Assembly (NCBI RefSeq): GCF_030268685.1
Contig: NZ_BSRQ01000010.1
Location: 227,805 to 291,804 of the forward strand
Length of the DNA: 64,000 nucleotides
Source: Microtetraspora sp. NBRC 13810
Lineage (GTDB): Bacteria; Actinomycetota; Actinomycetes; Streptosporangiales; Streptosporangiaceae
Reading direction: 5' to 3'
Shown piece by piece: positions 10,718 to 18,955 of the stretch. Under the pieces are notes generated by a model. That model searched no databases and was not told the origin of the DNA. It saw only the letters and a program-made list of their open reading frames with translations. How positions within the stretch are numbered: position 1 is the stretch's first letter; each line of letters opens with the position of its first letter. The position numbers and the translations under genes are program-made.

Positions 10718-11994
10718 CGCAGCTCCCCTCGCCAGGTTCCGGTGACGGCGGCGTCGACGCACTCCTCCAGGGTGCCGAACCACGCCTCGATGCCGAGGAT
10801 GGCGGGCAGGTAGTGCGCCTGCTTGGCCGAGTCGGTGGCGAACACCCGGGTGCCCTCCGGGGCCGACCTCGACATGGCCGGGCAGGAGTCGGTCAGCACC
10901 TGGCCGCCCGCCCGCCGGATGATCTCGGTGTAGCCGTTGCGGTCCGCCACCGACCGCAGCGCGCGCGGCGTCATGATCCACAGCTCGGTGCCCGGGTGGA
11001 GCCTGCGTCCCTCCAGGGCGCGGGCCGCGCGGGCGATCTGGTCCAGGGAGGCGTGCGGGCAGCCGAGCAGCACGAAGTCCACGTCGGCGGACTCCCCCTG
11101 GTTGTTCAGGGTCTCGTAGACCGCGCGCCGCTCCCGCTCGCCGTACGTGACCTTCTCCGGGACCGGCCGCCCGCCGAAGGCGGCCTCCAGGGTCGGCGCC
11201 TCGGGGGTGACGCCGGGGATGTGGTAGAGCTCCACGCCGCCGGAGGAGGCGGTCGCCGCGCCGAAGTGCTTGAGGTCGGCGAGGTCCGGCTGCCGCAGGT
11301 CGCCGGTGACCACCGGCCGGTTCTCCTGTACGACGTCGCCGACGAAATAGCCGAACATCCCCCAGTCGAGGAACCCCTCCACCGGCACGCCCGCCTCGAT
11401 GAGATGGGTGCCGTGCCGGTTCTCGGCCAGATGGTTGCCCCAGCACGGGATCTTGCCGGTCAGCCCGGCCGCGCCGGTCGAGGCGCCGCCCTCGCAGTTG
11501 GTCCGCGCCCCCAGCACCGAGTTGGCGTACACCACCGCCGAGGACTCCATCCAGGCCACGTGCTCGCCGCGCACCGGCAGGTTGCCCACCTGGTACGGCG
11601 TGCAGGTGGCGAGGATGTTGACCCCGTGGCCCGCGTAGAACGCCTCCGCGTCGCCCTGGAGGGCCACCATCTCCGCCGGGTAGGGCGCGACGCCGAGCGC
11701 GTCGTCGCCGAACCCGTGCTGGAGCTGGCACATGGGCACCCGCATCCGCGGCATCGGGAAGTCGCCGTCGCTGTCCAGGTTGATCACCGAGAACGCCTTG
11801 TCCCAGCCGTGCTCGCGGACCAGCCGCGCCTTGACCGGGGAGGGCTGGGTCATGGTGCCGGCGACGTTGCGGGTGTCGCAGAGCCGCGCGGCGCCCAGCG
11901 CCTCGCCGTACCTGACCAGCAGGTCCATCGCGGCGGCCACGGCGGGGCCCTCGGCGCCGTCCAGCATCGCCTTCTCGTCGTCGGCGAGTCTCAT
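10714..11994 (-). CDS. Aconitase X large (catalytic) subunit
   Basis: 426-residue AcnX catalytic domain, an iron-sulfur dehydratase family. Recognisable parts include the N-terminal LADDEKAMLDG...AMDLLVRYGEALGA, the CTPYQVGNLP and ESSAVVYANSVLGARTNCEGG motifs that carry cluster and substrate ligands, and the C-terminal LTDSCPAMSR. Start ATG at 11994 with GGAGG just upstream; the upstream gene's TAG lies within that ribosome-binding site. Separate large and small subunits are the common bacterial arrangement. The neighbours (ABC importer, IlvD/Edd-type dehydratase, FAD oxidoreductase) suggest a role in breakdown of an imported hydroxy or amino acid. Confidence 0.9.
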   Translation of the reverse strand: MRLADDEKAMLDGAEGPAVAAAMDLLVRYGEALGAARLCDTRNVAGTMTQPSPVKARLVREHGWDKAFSVINLDSDGDFPMPRMRVPMCQLQHGFGDDALGVAPYPAEMVALQGDAEAFYAGHGVNILATCTPYQVGNLPVRGEHVAWMESSAVVYANSVLGARTNCEGGASTGAAGLTGKIPCWGNHLAENRHGTHLIEAGVPVEGFLDWGMFGYFVGDVVQENRPVVTGDLRQPDLADLKHFGAATASSGGVELYHIPGVTPEAPTLEAAFGGRPVPEKVTYGERERRAVYETLNNQGESADVDFVLLGCPHASLDQIARAARALEGRRLHPGTELWIMTPRALRSVADRNGYTEIIRRAGGQVLTDSCPAMSRSAPEGTRVFATDSAKQAHYLPAILGIEAWFGTLEECVDAAVTGTWRGELR

Positions 11995-12002
11995 CGCGCC
12001 TC

Positions 12003-13292
12003 CTAGCTGTCGACGTTCTCGTGCACCCGGGCGCGCAGCTCGGCGGGGTCGACCTCGCGGACGCTGCCCTCGCCGGCGAGGTCCAGCGCGTGCGCCGCGC
12101 CGAAGCCCATCGCCGCGCAGGGGCCCATCACCCGGACGCTGGACAGCGCCGCCGCGTCGCCGTCCACGCACCGGCCGGCCGCGACCACGTTGTGCGCGCC
12201 GATCGGGATCAGGCTGCGCAGCGGCACGTAGTGCACGTGGTCGGCGTCGTAGGTCTCCCACACGTAGCCCTCGATCCGGTCGTGCAGCTCGATGGGCCAC
12301 GCGGTGCGGGCGACCGCGTCCTCGAACCGGAACCCGGACCTGACCTCGTCCACGGTGAGCTGGTGCTCGGCGGCGATCCAGCGGGTCTGCCGGCGGCCGG
12401 GGAACCCGTAGAGGCGCACCTTCGCCTCGCCGAACGCCCTGGGGAACTCCTTGCGCAGGAACTCCACCACCCGGTCGGCCTGCGCGCGCCCCTCCAGCTG
12501 CGCCCGCGCCGCCCTGACCGCCGACAGCGGCGCCTCGACGTGCGTCATGTTCATCACGGCGGTGTTCCTGCCGGGGAAGAAGAACGCCAGCCCGTCCCGC
12601 CGGACCAGCCCGTACTCCTCGGCCTTCTCCCCCACCCTGGCGGCCAGCTCGGCGGGCTCCGGCCTGAACTCCTCGCGCAGGTTCTCCAGCCGGATCTGCT
12701 GGGAGCCCCACACGGTGCGCTCCGGCACCCGGCACGGCATGCCGGCCTCCCAGGTCAGCGACGCGTCGCCGCTGGCGTCCACGAAGCCGGTGGCCCGCAC
12801 CCGGACCAGGCCGTGCCGGGAGGCGAAGGTGGTGGAGCGGATGTGGCCCTGGTCCGCGTCCACCGACAGCACCGAGGAGCCGAGCACGACCTGGATGCCC
12901 AGCTCGTGCACGAGGTTCTCGATCCACCGGCTCAGCGCCACCTCGTCGTAGGCGACGGTGATGGTGTGCGTCCGGTTGAAGTGGATGTCGCCGGTCCTGG
13001 CGAGGTCCTCGAACATCGGGTCGAAGATGCCGTGGGTGAGCCTGCGGTAGGCGGGGCCGTTGCCGTACACGCCGCAGAACAGGCCGATCAGCGAGTTCAC
13101 GCACTGGCCGCCGAGCACCGGCAGGGCGTCCACGAGCACGACGGACCGGCCCAGCCGGCGGGCCTCCACGGCCGCGGACAGGCCGGCGATGCCGGCGCCG
13201 ACCACGCAGACGTCGGCGGTCAGCTCCTCGGCCGGATCTCCTCCCGGCTTGGTCAGGGTATTGATCTTCAGCTCGGTGAGCGGGTGAGGCAT
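12003..13292 (-). CDS. FAD-dependent oxidoreductase (PF12831-like)
   Basis: 429-residue flavoprotein. The N-terminal Rossmann motif DVCVVGAGIAGLSAAVEARRLG binds FAD, followed by VLVDALPVLGGQCVNSLIGLFCG, in which a Cys lies near the flavin. ATGFVDASGDASLTWEAG and the C-terminal NVVAAGRCVDGDAAALSSVRVMGPCAAMGFGAAHA complete the FAD site. No signal peptide. The start is preceded by AGGAG. It sits between the IlvD-like and AcnX genes and probably oxidises an intermediate of that pathway; the substrate cannot be named. Confidence 0.85.
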   Translation of the reverse strand: MPHPLTELKINTLTKPGGDPAEELTADVCVVGAGIAGLSAAVEARRLGRSVVLVDALPVLGGQCVNSLIGLFCGVYGNGPAYRRLTHGIFDPMFEDLARTGDIHFNRTHTITVAYDEVALSRWIENLVHELGIQVVLGSSVLSVDADQGHIRSTTFASRHGLVRVRATGFVDASGDASLTWEAGMPCRVPERTVWGSQQIRLENLREEFRPEPAELAARVGEKAEEYGLVRRDGLAFFFPGRNTAVMNMTHVEAPLSAVRAARAQLEGRAQADRVVEFLRKEFPRAFGEAKVRLYGFPGRRQTRWIAAEHQLTVDEVRSGFRFEDAVARTAWPIELHDRIEGYVWETYDADHVHYVPLRSLIPIGAHNVVAAGRCVDGDAAALSSVRVMGPCAAMGFGAAHALDLAGEGSVREVDPAELRARVHENVDS

Positions 13293-13313
13293 TGCTACTC
13301 CTGGTGTGGTCGA

Positions 13314-15023
13314 TCAGGCGCGGGTCGCGGGCAGGTCGTTGCCGCGCAGCGTGGCGCCGCGAGCGAGTGGCTCGACGGACCGCGCGTAGACCGGAAGCCA
13401 GCCGGATTCCCCGCCGGGGACGTGGTGCGGCGCGCGCCCGGCCTGGCGGCGGGCCAGCTCCGCGTCCTCGACGAGCAGGTCCACGCGCCTTTCGTGCAGG
13501 TCGATGGCGATCCGGTCGCCGTCCGCCACCACGCCGAGCGGGCCGGGCAGCGCGCCCTCCGGCTGCACCTCGCCGACGACGACGCCCTTGTTGACCAGTC
13601 CGGACAGCTGCCCGTCGGTCACCACCGCCACCTGGCCGGTCAGGCCGGCGCCGTCGAGGGCGAACACGGTCTGGGAGGCCATGCCCATGCCCGGCGTGCC
13701 GACCGGGCCGAGCCCGCGCAGCACCAGGACGTCGCCCGGCCGCACGAGGCCGCCCTCGACGGCGGCGATCGAGGAGGGCGCGTCGCCGAAGACGCGGGCG
13801 GTGCCCTCGAAGGTCATCGCCCGGTCCTCTGCGGCCGACAGCTTCACGATCGCCGAACCGGGCGCGAGGGAGCCGCGCACGACCACGACCGTCGGGTGGG
13901 CGGCCTTCGGGTCGGACAGCGGCCGGATCACCCGCTCGTCGCGGACGACGCCGGCAGCCGCGGCCCGCGCCAGGCGTTCCCCCATGCTCTCCCCGGTGAC
14001 GGTGACCGCCCCGGCGTCGAGGACGCCGCCGAGCTGCGCCAGGACCGCGAGCGCGCCTCCTGCGTCTTCGAAGTCCTCGATGGTGTCCTCGCCGTTGGGG
14101 CGCACCGCCGCCAGCGGCCGGATCGTGTCGGCGTACCTCTCGAACAGCGCGTACACGTCCACGTCGGTGCCCGCCTCGCGGGCGATCGCCTGGAGGTGCT
14201 TGACGGTGTTGATCGAGCCGCTGACCGCGAGCACCGCCATCACCGCGTTCCCGAACGCGGCCCGGGTGAGGATCGAGCGCGGCGTGCGGCCGGCCAGCAC
14301 GGCGGCCACGATCGCCTCGCCGCTCGCCCGCACGGCCCGCCACATCGGCTCGCTGTTCGCCCGCACCGGAGCCGCGCCGGGGACGGTCATGCCGAGGGCC
14401 TCGGCGACGATGTGCATCGAGTTGGCGGTGCCCATCCCGGTGCACACGCCCGGCCCGGTGATCGCCCGGTCGCTCAGGTCGCACAGGCCCTCGAAGGTGA
14501 TGCCGCCGAACCTGAGCCGCCCGGCCCGCAGGAAGACGTCCTCGATGTCGACGCGTTCGCCGTCGTCGAGCACGCCGCTGCTCTGGTAGCCGCAGGGCAC
14601 CACCACGGCCGGCACGTCGAGCCGGGCGGCGGCCATCAGCTGGCCGGGGGTCGTCTTGTCGCAGGAGGCCAGGCACACCATCCCGTCGAGCTGGGCGCCC
14701 TCCACCACGGCCTCGACGTCGGCGGCCAGCAGGTCGCGGCTGGACAGCACGTAGCCGCCACCGCCGCCGGCGGCCATGATGAAGTCCGTCGGCGCGACCG
14801 TGCGCACCTCGAACGCGACGCCGCCGGCCGCCCGGACCGACTCCTTGACCGCGGCGGCGATCGGGTCCAGGTGGCTGAAGCAGGGGGCCAGCCCGGATGA
14901 CGAGTTCACGATCGCGATCTTGGGTTTGACGAGGTCCTCCTCGCCCAGCCCGAGCGCGTGCCACTGGGCGCGCCTGGTGGCCCAGCGGGGGCTTCCCGGG
15001 GGCAGGTTGCTGCGCAGGGTCAC
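13314..15023 (-). CDS. IlvD/Edd-family iron-sulfur dehydratase
   Basis: 569-residue member of the dihydroxyacid/sugar-acid dehydratase family, which removes water from 2,3-dihydroxy acids or aldonic acids using an Fe-S cluster. The cluster Cys are in SGLAPCFSH, LASCDKTTPG and GPGVCTGMGTANSM. C-terminal VTDGQLSG and VVVGEVQPEG are conserved substrate and metal motifs. The GTG start overlaps the stop of the upstream permease (GTGA). It sits in a catabolic operon rather than with branched-chain amino acid genes, so an aldonate or another hydroxy acid is more likely than valine/isoleucine synthesis. Confidence 0.88.
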   Translation of the reverse strand: MTLRSNLPPGSPRWATRRAQWHALGLGEEDLVKPKIAIVNSSSGLAPCFSHLDPIAAAVKESVRAAGGVAFEVRTVAPTDFIMAAGGGGGYVLSSRDLLAADVEAVVEGAQLDGMVCLASCDKTTPGQLMAAARLDVPAVVVPCGYQSSGVLDDGERVDIEDVFLRAGRLRFGGITFEGLCDLSDRAITGPGVCTGMGTANSMHIVAEALGMTVPGAAPVRANSEPMWRAVRASGEAIVAAVLAGRTPRSILTRAAFGNAVMAVLAVSGSINTVKHLQAIAREAGTDVDVYALFERYADTIRPLAAVRPNGEDTIEDFEDAGGALAVLAQLGGVLDAGAVTVTGESMGERLARAAAAGVVRDERVIRPLSDPKAAHPTVVVVRGSLAPGSAIVKLSAAEDRAMTFEGTARVFGDAPSSIAAVEGGLVRPGDVLVLRGLGPVGTPGMGMASQTVFALDGAGLTGQVAVVTDGQLSGLVNKGVVVGEVQPEGALPGPLGVVADGDRIAIDLHERRVDLLVEDAELARRQAGRAPHHVPGGESGWLPVYARSVEPLARGATLRGNDLPATRA

Positions 15024-15817
15024 CGGTTCACGTCCTGCTGGCCGTAGACCGACTCGTGCCAGGGGATGAAGAACCGCTTGAGGCCGTGCACGACGAAGTA
15101 CAGCAGCAGGCCCAGCACGGACAGCAGGATGATCACGGCGAACAGCGCGGGGGCGTCCAGCTCGTTGAGCGTGCGCACCACGAGGTAGCCCAGCCCCTCG
15201 CTGCCGCCGAGGTACTCGCCGACGATCGTGCCGATGATCGCGAAGACGATGCCGACCTCCAGCCCGGCGAAGACGTACGGCATGGTGCTCTTCAGCTCCA
15301 GGTGCAGGAAGGTCTGCCACCTGCTGGCGTTGAGGCTGCGCATCACCTCACGCTGGCCGGCCTCCACCGAGCGGACGCCGAGCTGCACGTTCAGCATGAT
15401 CGGGAAGAACGCCAGCATCGCCGACATGATCACCTTGGAGGTCATGCCGAAGCCGAACCAGATGACGAACAGCGGGATCAGCGCCACCTTGGGCACGACC
15501 TGGGAGGCGACGATCAGCGGGCGGAGGCTGTTCTCCAGCCAGGCCACCTTGCCGAGCACGACGCCCACGGCGACCCCGGACACCAGCGCGATCAGGAACC
15601 CGCCGATGGTCTCGGTGGCGGTGACCAGCGCGTGCTCCCAGGTGGACGCCTCGGTGACCACCTCGACGAGACTCTCGAACACGGTCAGCGGCGGCGGCAG
15701 CACCAGCTCGGAGACGTCGTTGATCCGGACGAACAGGTCCCAGGCGACGAAGAAGGCGATGAGGATCAGTGGCGTGCTGATCCACGGCAGCAGCCTTTTC
15801 GAGCGTTCCCGGTTCAT
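15020..15817 (-). CDS. ABC transporter permease, SsuC/TauC/ThiX type
   Basis: 265-residue inner-membrane permease with six or so hydrophobic helices and the cytoplasmic EAA-type loop (EAGQREVMRSLNASRWQTFLHLELKSTMPYVFAGL), which contacts the ATPase. This family imports sulfonates, taurine, nitrate or pyrimidine-like compounds. Starts 3 nt after the ATPase gene and overlaps the dehydratase gene. Confidence 0.9.
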   Translation of the reverse strand: MNRERSKRLLPWISTPLILIAFFVAWDLFVRINDVSELVLPPPLTVFESLVEVVTEASTWEHALVTATETIGGFLIALVSGVAVGVVLGKVAWLENSLRPLIVASQVVPKVALIPLFVIWFGFGMTSKVIMSAMLAFFPIMLNVQLGVRSVEAGQREVMRSLNASRWQTFLHLELKSTMPYVFAGLEVGIVFAIIGTIVGEYLGGSEGLGYLVVRTLNELDAPALFAVIILLSVLGLLLYFVVHGLKRFFIPWHESVYGQQDVNR

Positions 15818-15820
15818 CGG

Positions 15821-16666
15821 TCACCCCTCCTCGTCGAGCGCGTGGCGCAGGTCGCGGACGATCGCGCCGAACGCCGGCTCGGTCTGCACGTCGATGCTGC
15901 GCGGCCGGTCGAAGTCGATGGACCTGACCTGCCGGATCCGGCCCGGCCGCGGCGTCAGGTGCACCACCCGGTCGCCGAGGAAGACCGCCTCGGTGATGTC
16001 GTGGGTGACGAAGACGACGGTCGCGTTCGTGGCCAGCGCGATGCGCTGCAACTCCAGGTTCATCCGCTCCCGGGTGAGCGCGTCCAGCGCGCCGAAGGGC
16101 TCGTCCATCAGCAGCAGCTTCGGCCGGATGCTCAGCGCCCTGGCGATCGCGACCCGCTGCCGCATGCCGCCGGACAGCTCCCTGGGGTAGGAGTTCTCGA
16201 ACCCCTTGAGGCCGACCAGTTCGGCCAGTTCGTGCGCGCGTTCCCTGCGTTCCTCCTTGCCGTCGCCGCGCAGCCGCAGCGGCAGGGAGATGTTGTCGGC
16301 CACGGAGTACCAGGGGAACAGGTTGGCCTCCTGGAACACCACGCCGAGCTGGGACACCACGGAGGAGTCGACCTTGGCGCCGTTCCAGAGCGACCTGCCC
16401 TCGACGAGGATCTGCCCGCTGGACGGGCTCAGCAGCCCGGCCAGCATGCGCAGCAACGTCGTCTTCCCGCACCCGGACCGCCCGATCAGGGAGACGAACT
16501 CGCCGTCCCCGATCGTCAGGTCGATTCCGGACAGGGCCTGGGTGACGGTCCGCTTCGTGCGGAACTCCTTGCCGATCCCGGCCAGTTCGAGCTTGGCCGG
16601 GGCCGGCCGCGGCGCCCGCTGGGCGCCTTTGTCCTGCTCAAGCGTCTCTGTGCTGTGAGCGGGCAT
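15821..16666 (-). CDS. ABC transporter ATP-binding protein, SsuB/TauB type
   Basis: 281-residue ATPase with Walker A GRSGCGKTT, Q-loop VVFQEANLFPW, signature LSGGMRQRVAIARAL, Walker B LLLMDEPFGALD and switch His VTHD. Start ATG at 16666 follows AAGGAGG. It energises the permease encoded next to it. Confidence 0.93.
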   Translation of the reverse strand: MPAHSTETLEQDKGAQRAPRPAPAKLELAGIGKEFRTKRTVTQALSGIDLTIGDGEFVSLIGRSGCGKTTLLRMLAGLLSPSSGQILVEGRSLWNGAKVDSSVVSQLGVVFQEANLFPWYSVADNISLPLRLRGDGKEERRERAHELAELVGLKGFENSYPRELSGGMRQRVAIARALSIRPKLLLMDEPFGALDALTRERMNLELQRIALATNATVVFVTHDITEAVFLGDRVVHLTPRPGRIRQVRSIDFDRPRSIDVQTEPAFGAIVRDLRHALDEEG

Positions 16667-16728
16667 CTGACCTCCTTGAATACGTCGGGCCCGTGCGCGG
16701 ACTGGTGCCCAGACGGGGGGACGGGGGC

Positions 16729-17784
16729 TCAGGCCGTGGGGAGCAGGCTGTTGTCGAACCAGGAGGCGGCGGCGCCGCCGGGCTTGGCGAGGCCGGCGTC
16801 GGTCAGCTCCTTGTACCCGGCGGTCCACGCCGCCTCGTCGGTGACGAGCAGCGGCTTGCTCGCGTCGCCGCCGGTCCAGGTGTCGCGCAACATGGTCAGG
16901 CTCGCCTTGGCGATCTTGTCGTCGTCGAGGGTGGCGAAGGAGTACTGGCCGCGCAACTGCTTGATCGTCTCGTCCAGCGACTCGTCGGCCACCATCGCCG
17001 CCAGCGAGTCCCGGATGCCCGCCATGAACGCCTGGAGGACCTCCTTGTCCTTCTGCAGCGCGTCCTTGCTGGTCACGTAGACCTGGAGGTCGGACTTGAC
17101 GGTCTCGCCGGGGTTGAACAGGCCGACGTCGGGGTTCTGGGCGGTCAGGATGTTCGCGGTGTCGACGCTGACGACGTACCCGGCCAGCCGGCCCTGCTCC
17201 ACCAGGTTGAACGTGCCCGGAGTGAGGCCGACGACCTGGCGCTTGGTCTGGGCCGGGTCCAGCCCGGCGTTGGCCAGCACCAGCGAGACCACCTTGTCGC
17301 TGGTGCCGCCCTCGGACGGGACGCCCATCGTCTGGCCCACGAAGTCCTCGGGCCTGGCCAGCGGGTGGGTCTTCTTGCTGTAGACCACGCGCAGGGCCGA
17401 GCCGCGGCTGAGCGTGCCGATGCTGACCAGCGGCTGGCCGGTCTCGGCGACGGCCGTCATGACGTCGATCTGGCCGAGGCGGGTGATGGGCGCGATGCCC
17501 GCGAGGAGCGTCTGCATGGCCTGCGGCGAGCCCTTGACCGGCTGCAGCGTGACGTCGAGCCCGTGCTTCTTGAAGTGACCGCCGGCGACGGCGAGCAGTT
17601 CGGTCGCCAGAGACAGCGTCTCCAGCGGGAGATAGCTCAGGAACGTGACCTTCCCGCCGTCGCCGGCACCGGAGGCGTCGTCCGCACCGCATCCGGCCAG
17701 GAACGCAGGCCCCGCGGCCGCCGCGGCCACGGTGAGAGCGGAGCGCTGGAGGAAGGACCGGCGGCTGAGGGGGGTTGGGGTCAC
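16729..17784 (-). CDS. ABC transporter substrate-binding Tat lipoprotein, SsuA/NMT1-like
   Basis: 351-residue extracellular binding protein. The N-terminus has a twin-arginine signal SRRSFLQRSALTVAAAAAG followed by lipobox AFLAGC, so it is probably exported folded and lipid-anchored. The body has the NMT1/SsuA fold signatures (FKKHGLDVTLQPVKGSPQAMQTLLAG and FVGQTMGVPSEGGTSDKVV). GTG at 17784 is chosen because AGGAG lies about 7 nt upstream and the Tat motif falls near the N-terminus; the longer frame to 17874 adds 30 residues without signal character. First structural gene after the IclR gene. Confidence 0.88.
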   Translation of the reverse strand: MTPTPLSRRSFLQRSALTVAAAAAGPAFLAGCGADDASGAGDGGKVTFLSYLPLETLSLATELLAVAGGHFKKHGLDVTLQPVKGSPQAMQTLLAGIAPITRLGQIDVMTAVAETGQPLVSIGTLSRGSALRVVYSKKTHPLARPEDFVGQTMGVPSEGGTSDKVVSLVLANAGLDPAQTKRQVVGLTPGTFNLVEQGRLAGYVVSVDTANILTAQNPDVGLFNPGETVKSDLQVYVTSKDALQKDKEVLQAFMAGIRDSLAAMVADESLDETIKQLRGQYSFATLDDDKIAKASLTMLRDTWTGGDASKPLLVTDEAAWTAGYKELTDAGLAKPGGAAASWFDNSLLPTA

Positions 17785-17808
17785 GGTCTGTCTCCTAGTT
17801 TCGGTCAG

Positions 17809-17833
17809 GTCAGCTTCACACTCCATCGCTGAC
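17809..17833. promoter_or_regulatory. Inverted repeat GTCAGC-N13-GCTGAC, possible IclR operator
   Basis: A perfect 6-bp inverted repeat with a 13-nt spacer lies in the 82-nt gap between the IclR gene and the transporter operon. Its place fits an operator for the adjacent regulator, but IclR sites vary too much to assign it by eye. Confidence 0.35.
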
Positions 17834-17866
17834 AAAAATGAGATTCCCGCCACATCGCCGTAGCGG

Positions 17867-18661
17867 CTACCCACGTTTCCGCATATCGGAAGACGCGTAC
17901 GGGCGAGTTTGCCGAGGAGTCGCCCCGAGGGCCCTGGAGATCCCCCGGGCGGTGGCCTGGACCAGGTATGCGAGGTTCTGCCCGTGCGACTCGGTGTACG
18001 GCACGATCAGCGAGAGCGCGGCGACGACGGTGTTCCCCGGGTCGTAGATGGGCGCGGCGACCGAGGCGTAGTCCGGGTTGATCTGCCGGTCGCTGATCGC
18101 GTACCCGGAGCGCCGTACCTCGGCGAGCACCTGCCGCAGCTCCCGCTCGCTCGCGTAGGTGCGCGAGGTGTAGGACTCCAGCGGCCCGCTGACCACCTCC
18201 TCCTGGAGGTCCGGCGGCGCGAAGGCGAGCAGCACCAGGCCGACGGCGGTGGCGTGCATGGGGGCGCGCCCGCCGACCCGCGGGCGCTCGCCCGCCGTCT
18301 CCGGGCTGACGAACCGCTCGACGAACACCACCTCGTGCTGCTCCCGCACGGCGAGGTGCACCCCGCGGTGCGTCGTCTCGAAGAGGTCCTGCATGAACGG
18401 CAGCGCGATCCGTTGCAGGCCCACCGACCGGGGCGCGAGCGCGGCGACCTCCCACAGCCGCAGCCCGATCCGGTAGTCGCCGGAGTCGTCGCGTTCCAGC
18501 GCGCCCCACTCGTGCAGTTCGTGCACGATGCGGTGCGTCGTGGTGAGCGGGACGCCCGACCTGCGGCTGATCTCGGAAAGGCTCAGGCCCGCCGCCGCGT
18601 CCTTGCACGTGTCCAGAATCTGCAGCGCACGCCGCAACACGGACCGACGCTCGCCCGCCAT
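17867..18661 (-). CDS. IclR-family transcriptional regulator
   Basis: 264-residue regulator. An N-terminal winged helix (VLRRALQILDTC...LSLSEISRRSGVPLTTTHRIVHEL) precedes the C-terminal IclR effector domain (ERPRVGGRAPMHATAVGLVLLAF; SGYAISDRQINPDYASVAAPIYD). ATG at 18661 is preferred: GAGG is 8 nt upstream, while GTG at 18667 is too close to it. It lies directly upstream of the transport and catabolic operon and most likely controls it. Confidence 0.9.
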   Translation of the reverse strand: MAGERRSVLRRALQILDTCKDAAAGLSLSEISRRSGVPLTTTHRIVHELHEWGALERDDSGDYRIGLRLWEVAALAPRSVGLQRIALPFMQDLFETTHRGVHLAVREQHEVVFVERFVSPETAGERPRVGGRAPMHATAVGLVLLAFAPPDLQEEVVSGPLESYTSRTYASERELRQVLAEVRRSGYAISDRQINPDYASVAAPIYDPGNTVVAALSLIVPYTESHGQNLAYLVQATARGISRALGATPRQTRPYASSDMRKRG

Positions 18662-18690
18662 GCACACCGCCTCGTCCCGCCGCCCAGCCC

Positions 18691-18806
18691 TGCCGGCCCC
18701 GCCCAGCCCTGCCCGGCCCTGTCCTGCCCGGCCCTGTCCTGCCCGGCCCTGTCCTGCCTCGTCCGGCCTCGTCCGGCCTCACGTCACGTCCGGCCTCACG
18801 TCACGC
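18691..18806. repeat. Tandem repeats upstream of the IclR gene
   Basis: Three near-identical 15-bp copies of CCTGTCCTGCCCGGC are followed by CGTCCGGCCTC and CTCACGTCACGTC duplications. They fill most of the 294-nt gap between the IclR and WD40-protein genes and lie just upstream of the IclR start. Confidence 0.65.
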
Positions 18807-18955
18807 CCGGTCGCACCGCGATCCGGCGAGAGCCGTGCCCAGGTCGCCGGGCCGGGACTCGACGTGCTCGCAGCGAGAACCTGTTTCAGTACCTTCTGGC
18901 AGTTATCGGATTTTTCAGGACAAGAAGCCCTCTCAACCTGGTAACGGAAGGGCGG

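Noticed and set aside
12021..14900. 959-codon plus-strand frame across the FAD oxidoreductase and dehydratase genes
   Set aside because: Antisense shadow; the minus strand has the Rossmann and Fe-S motifs.
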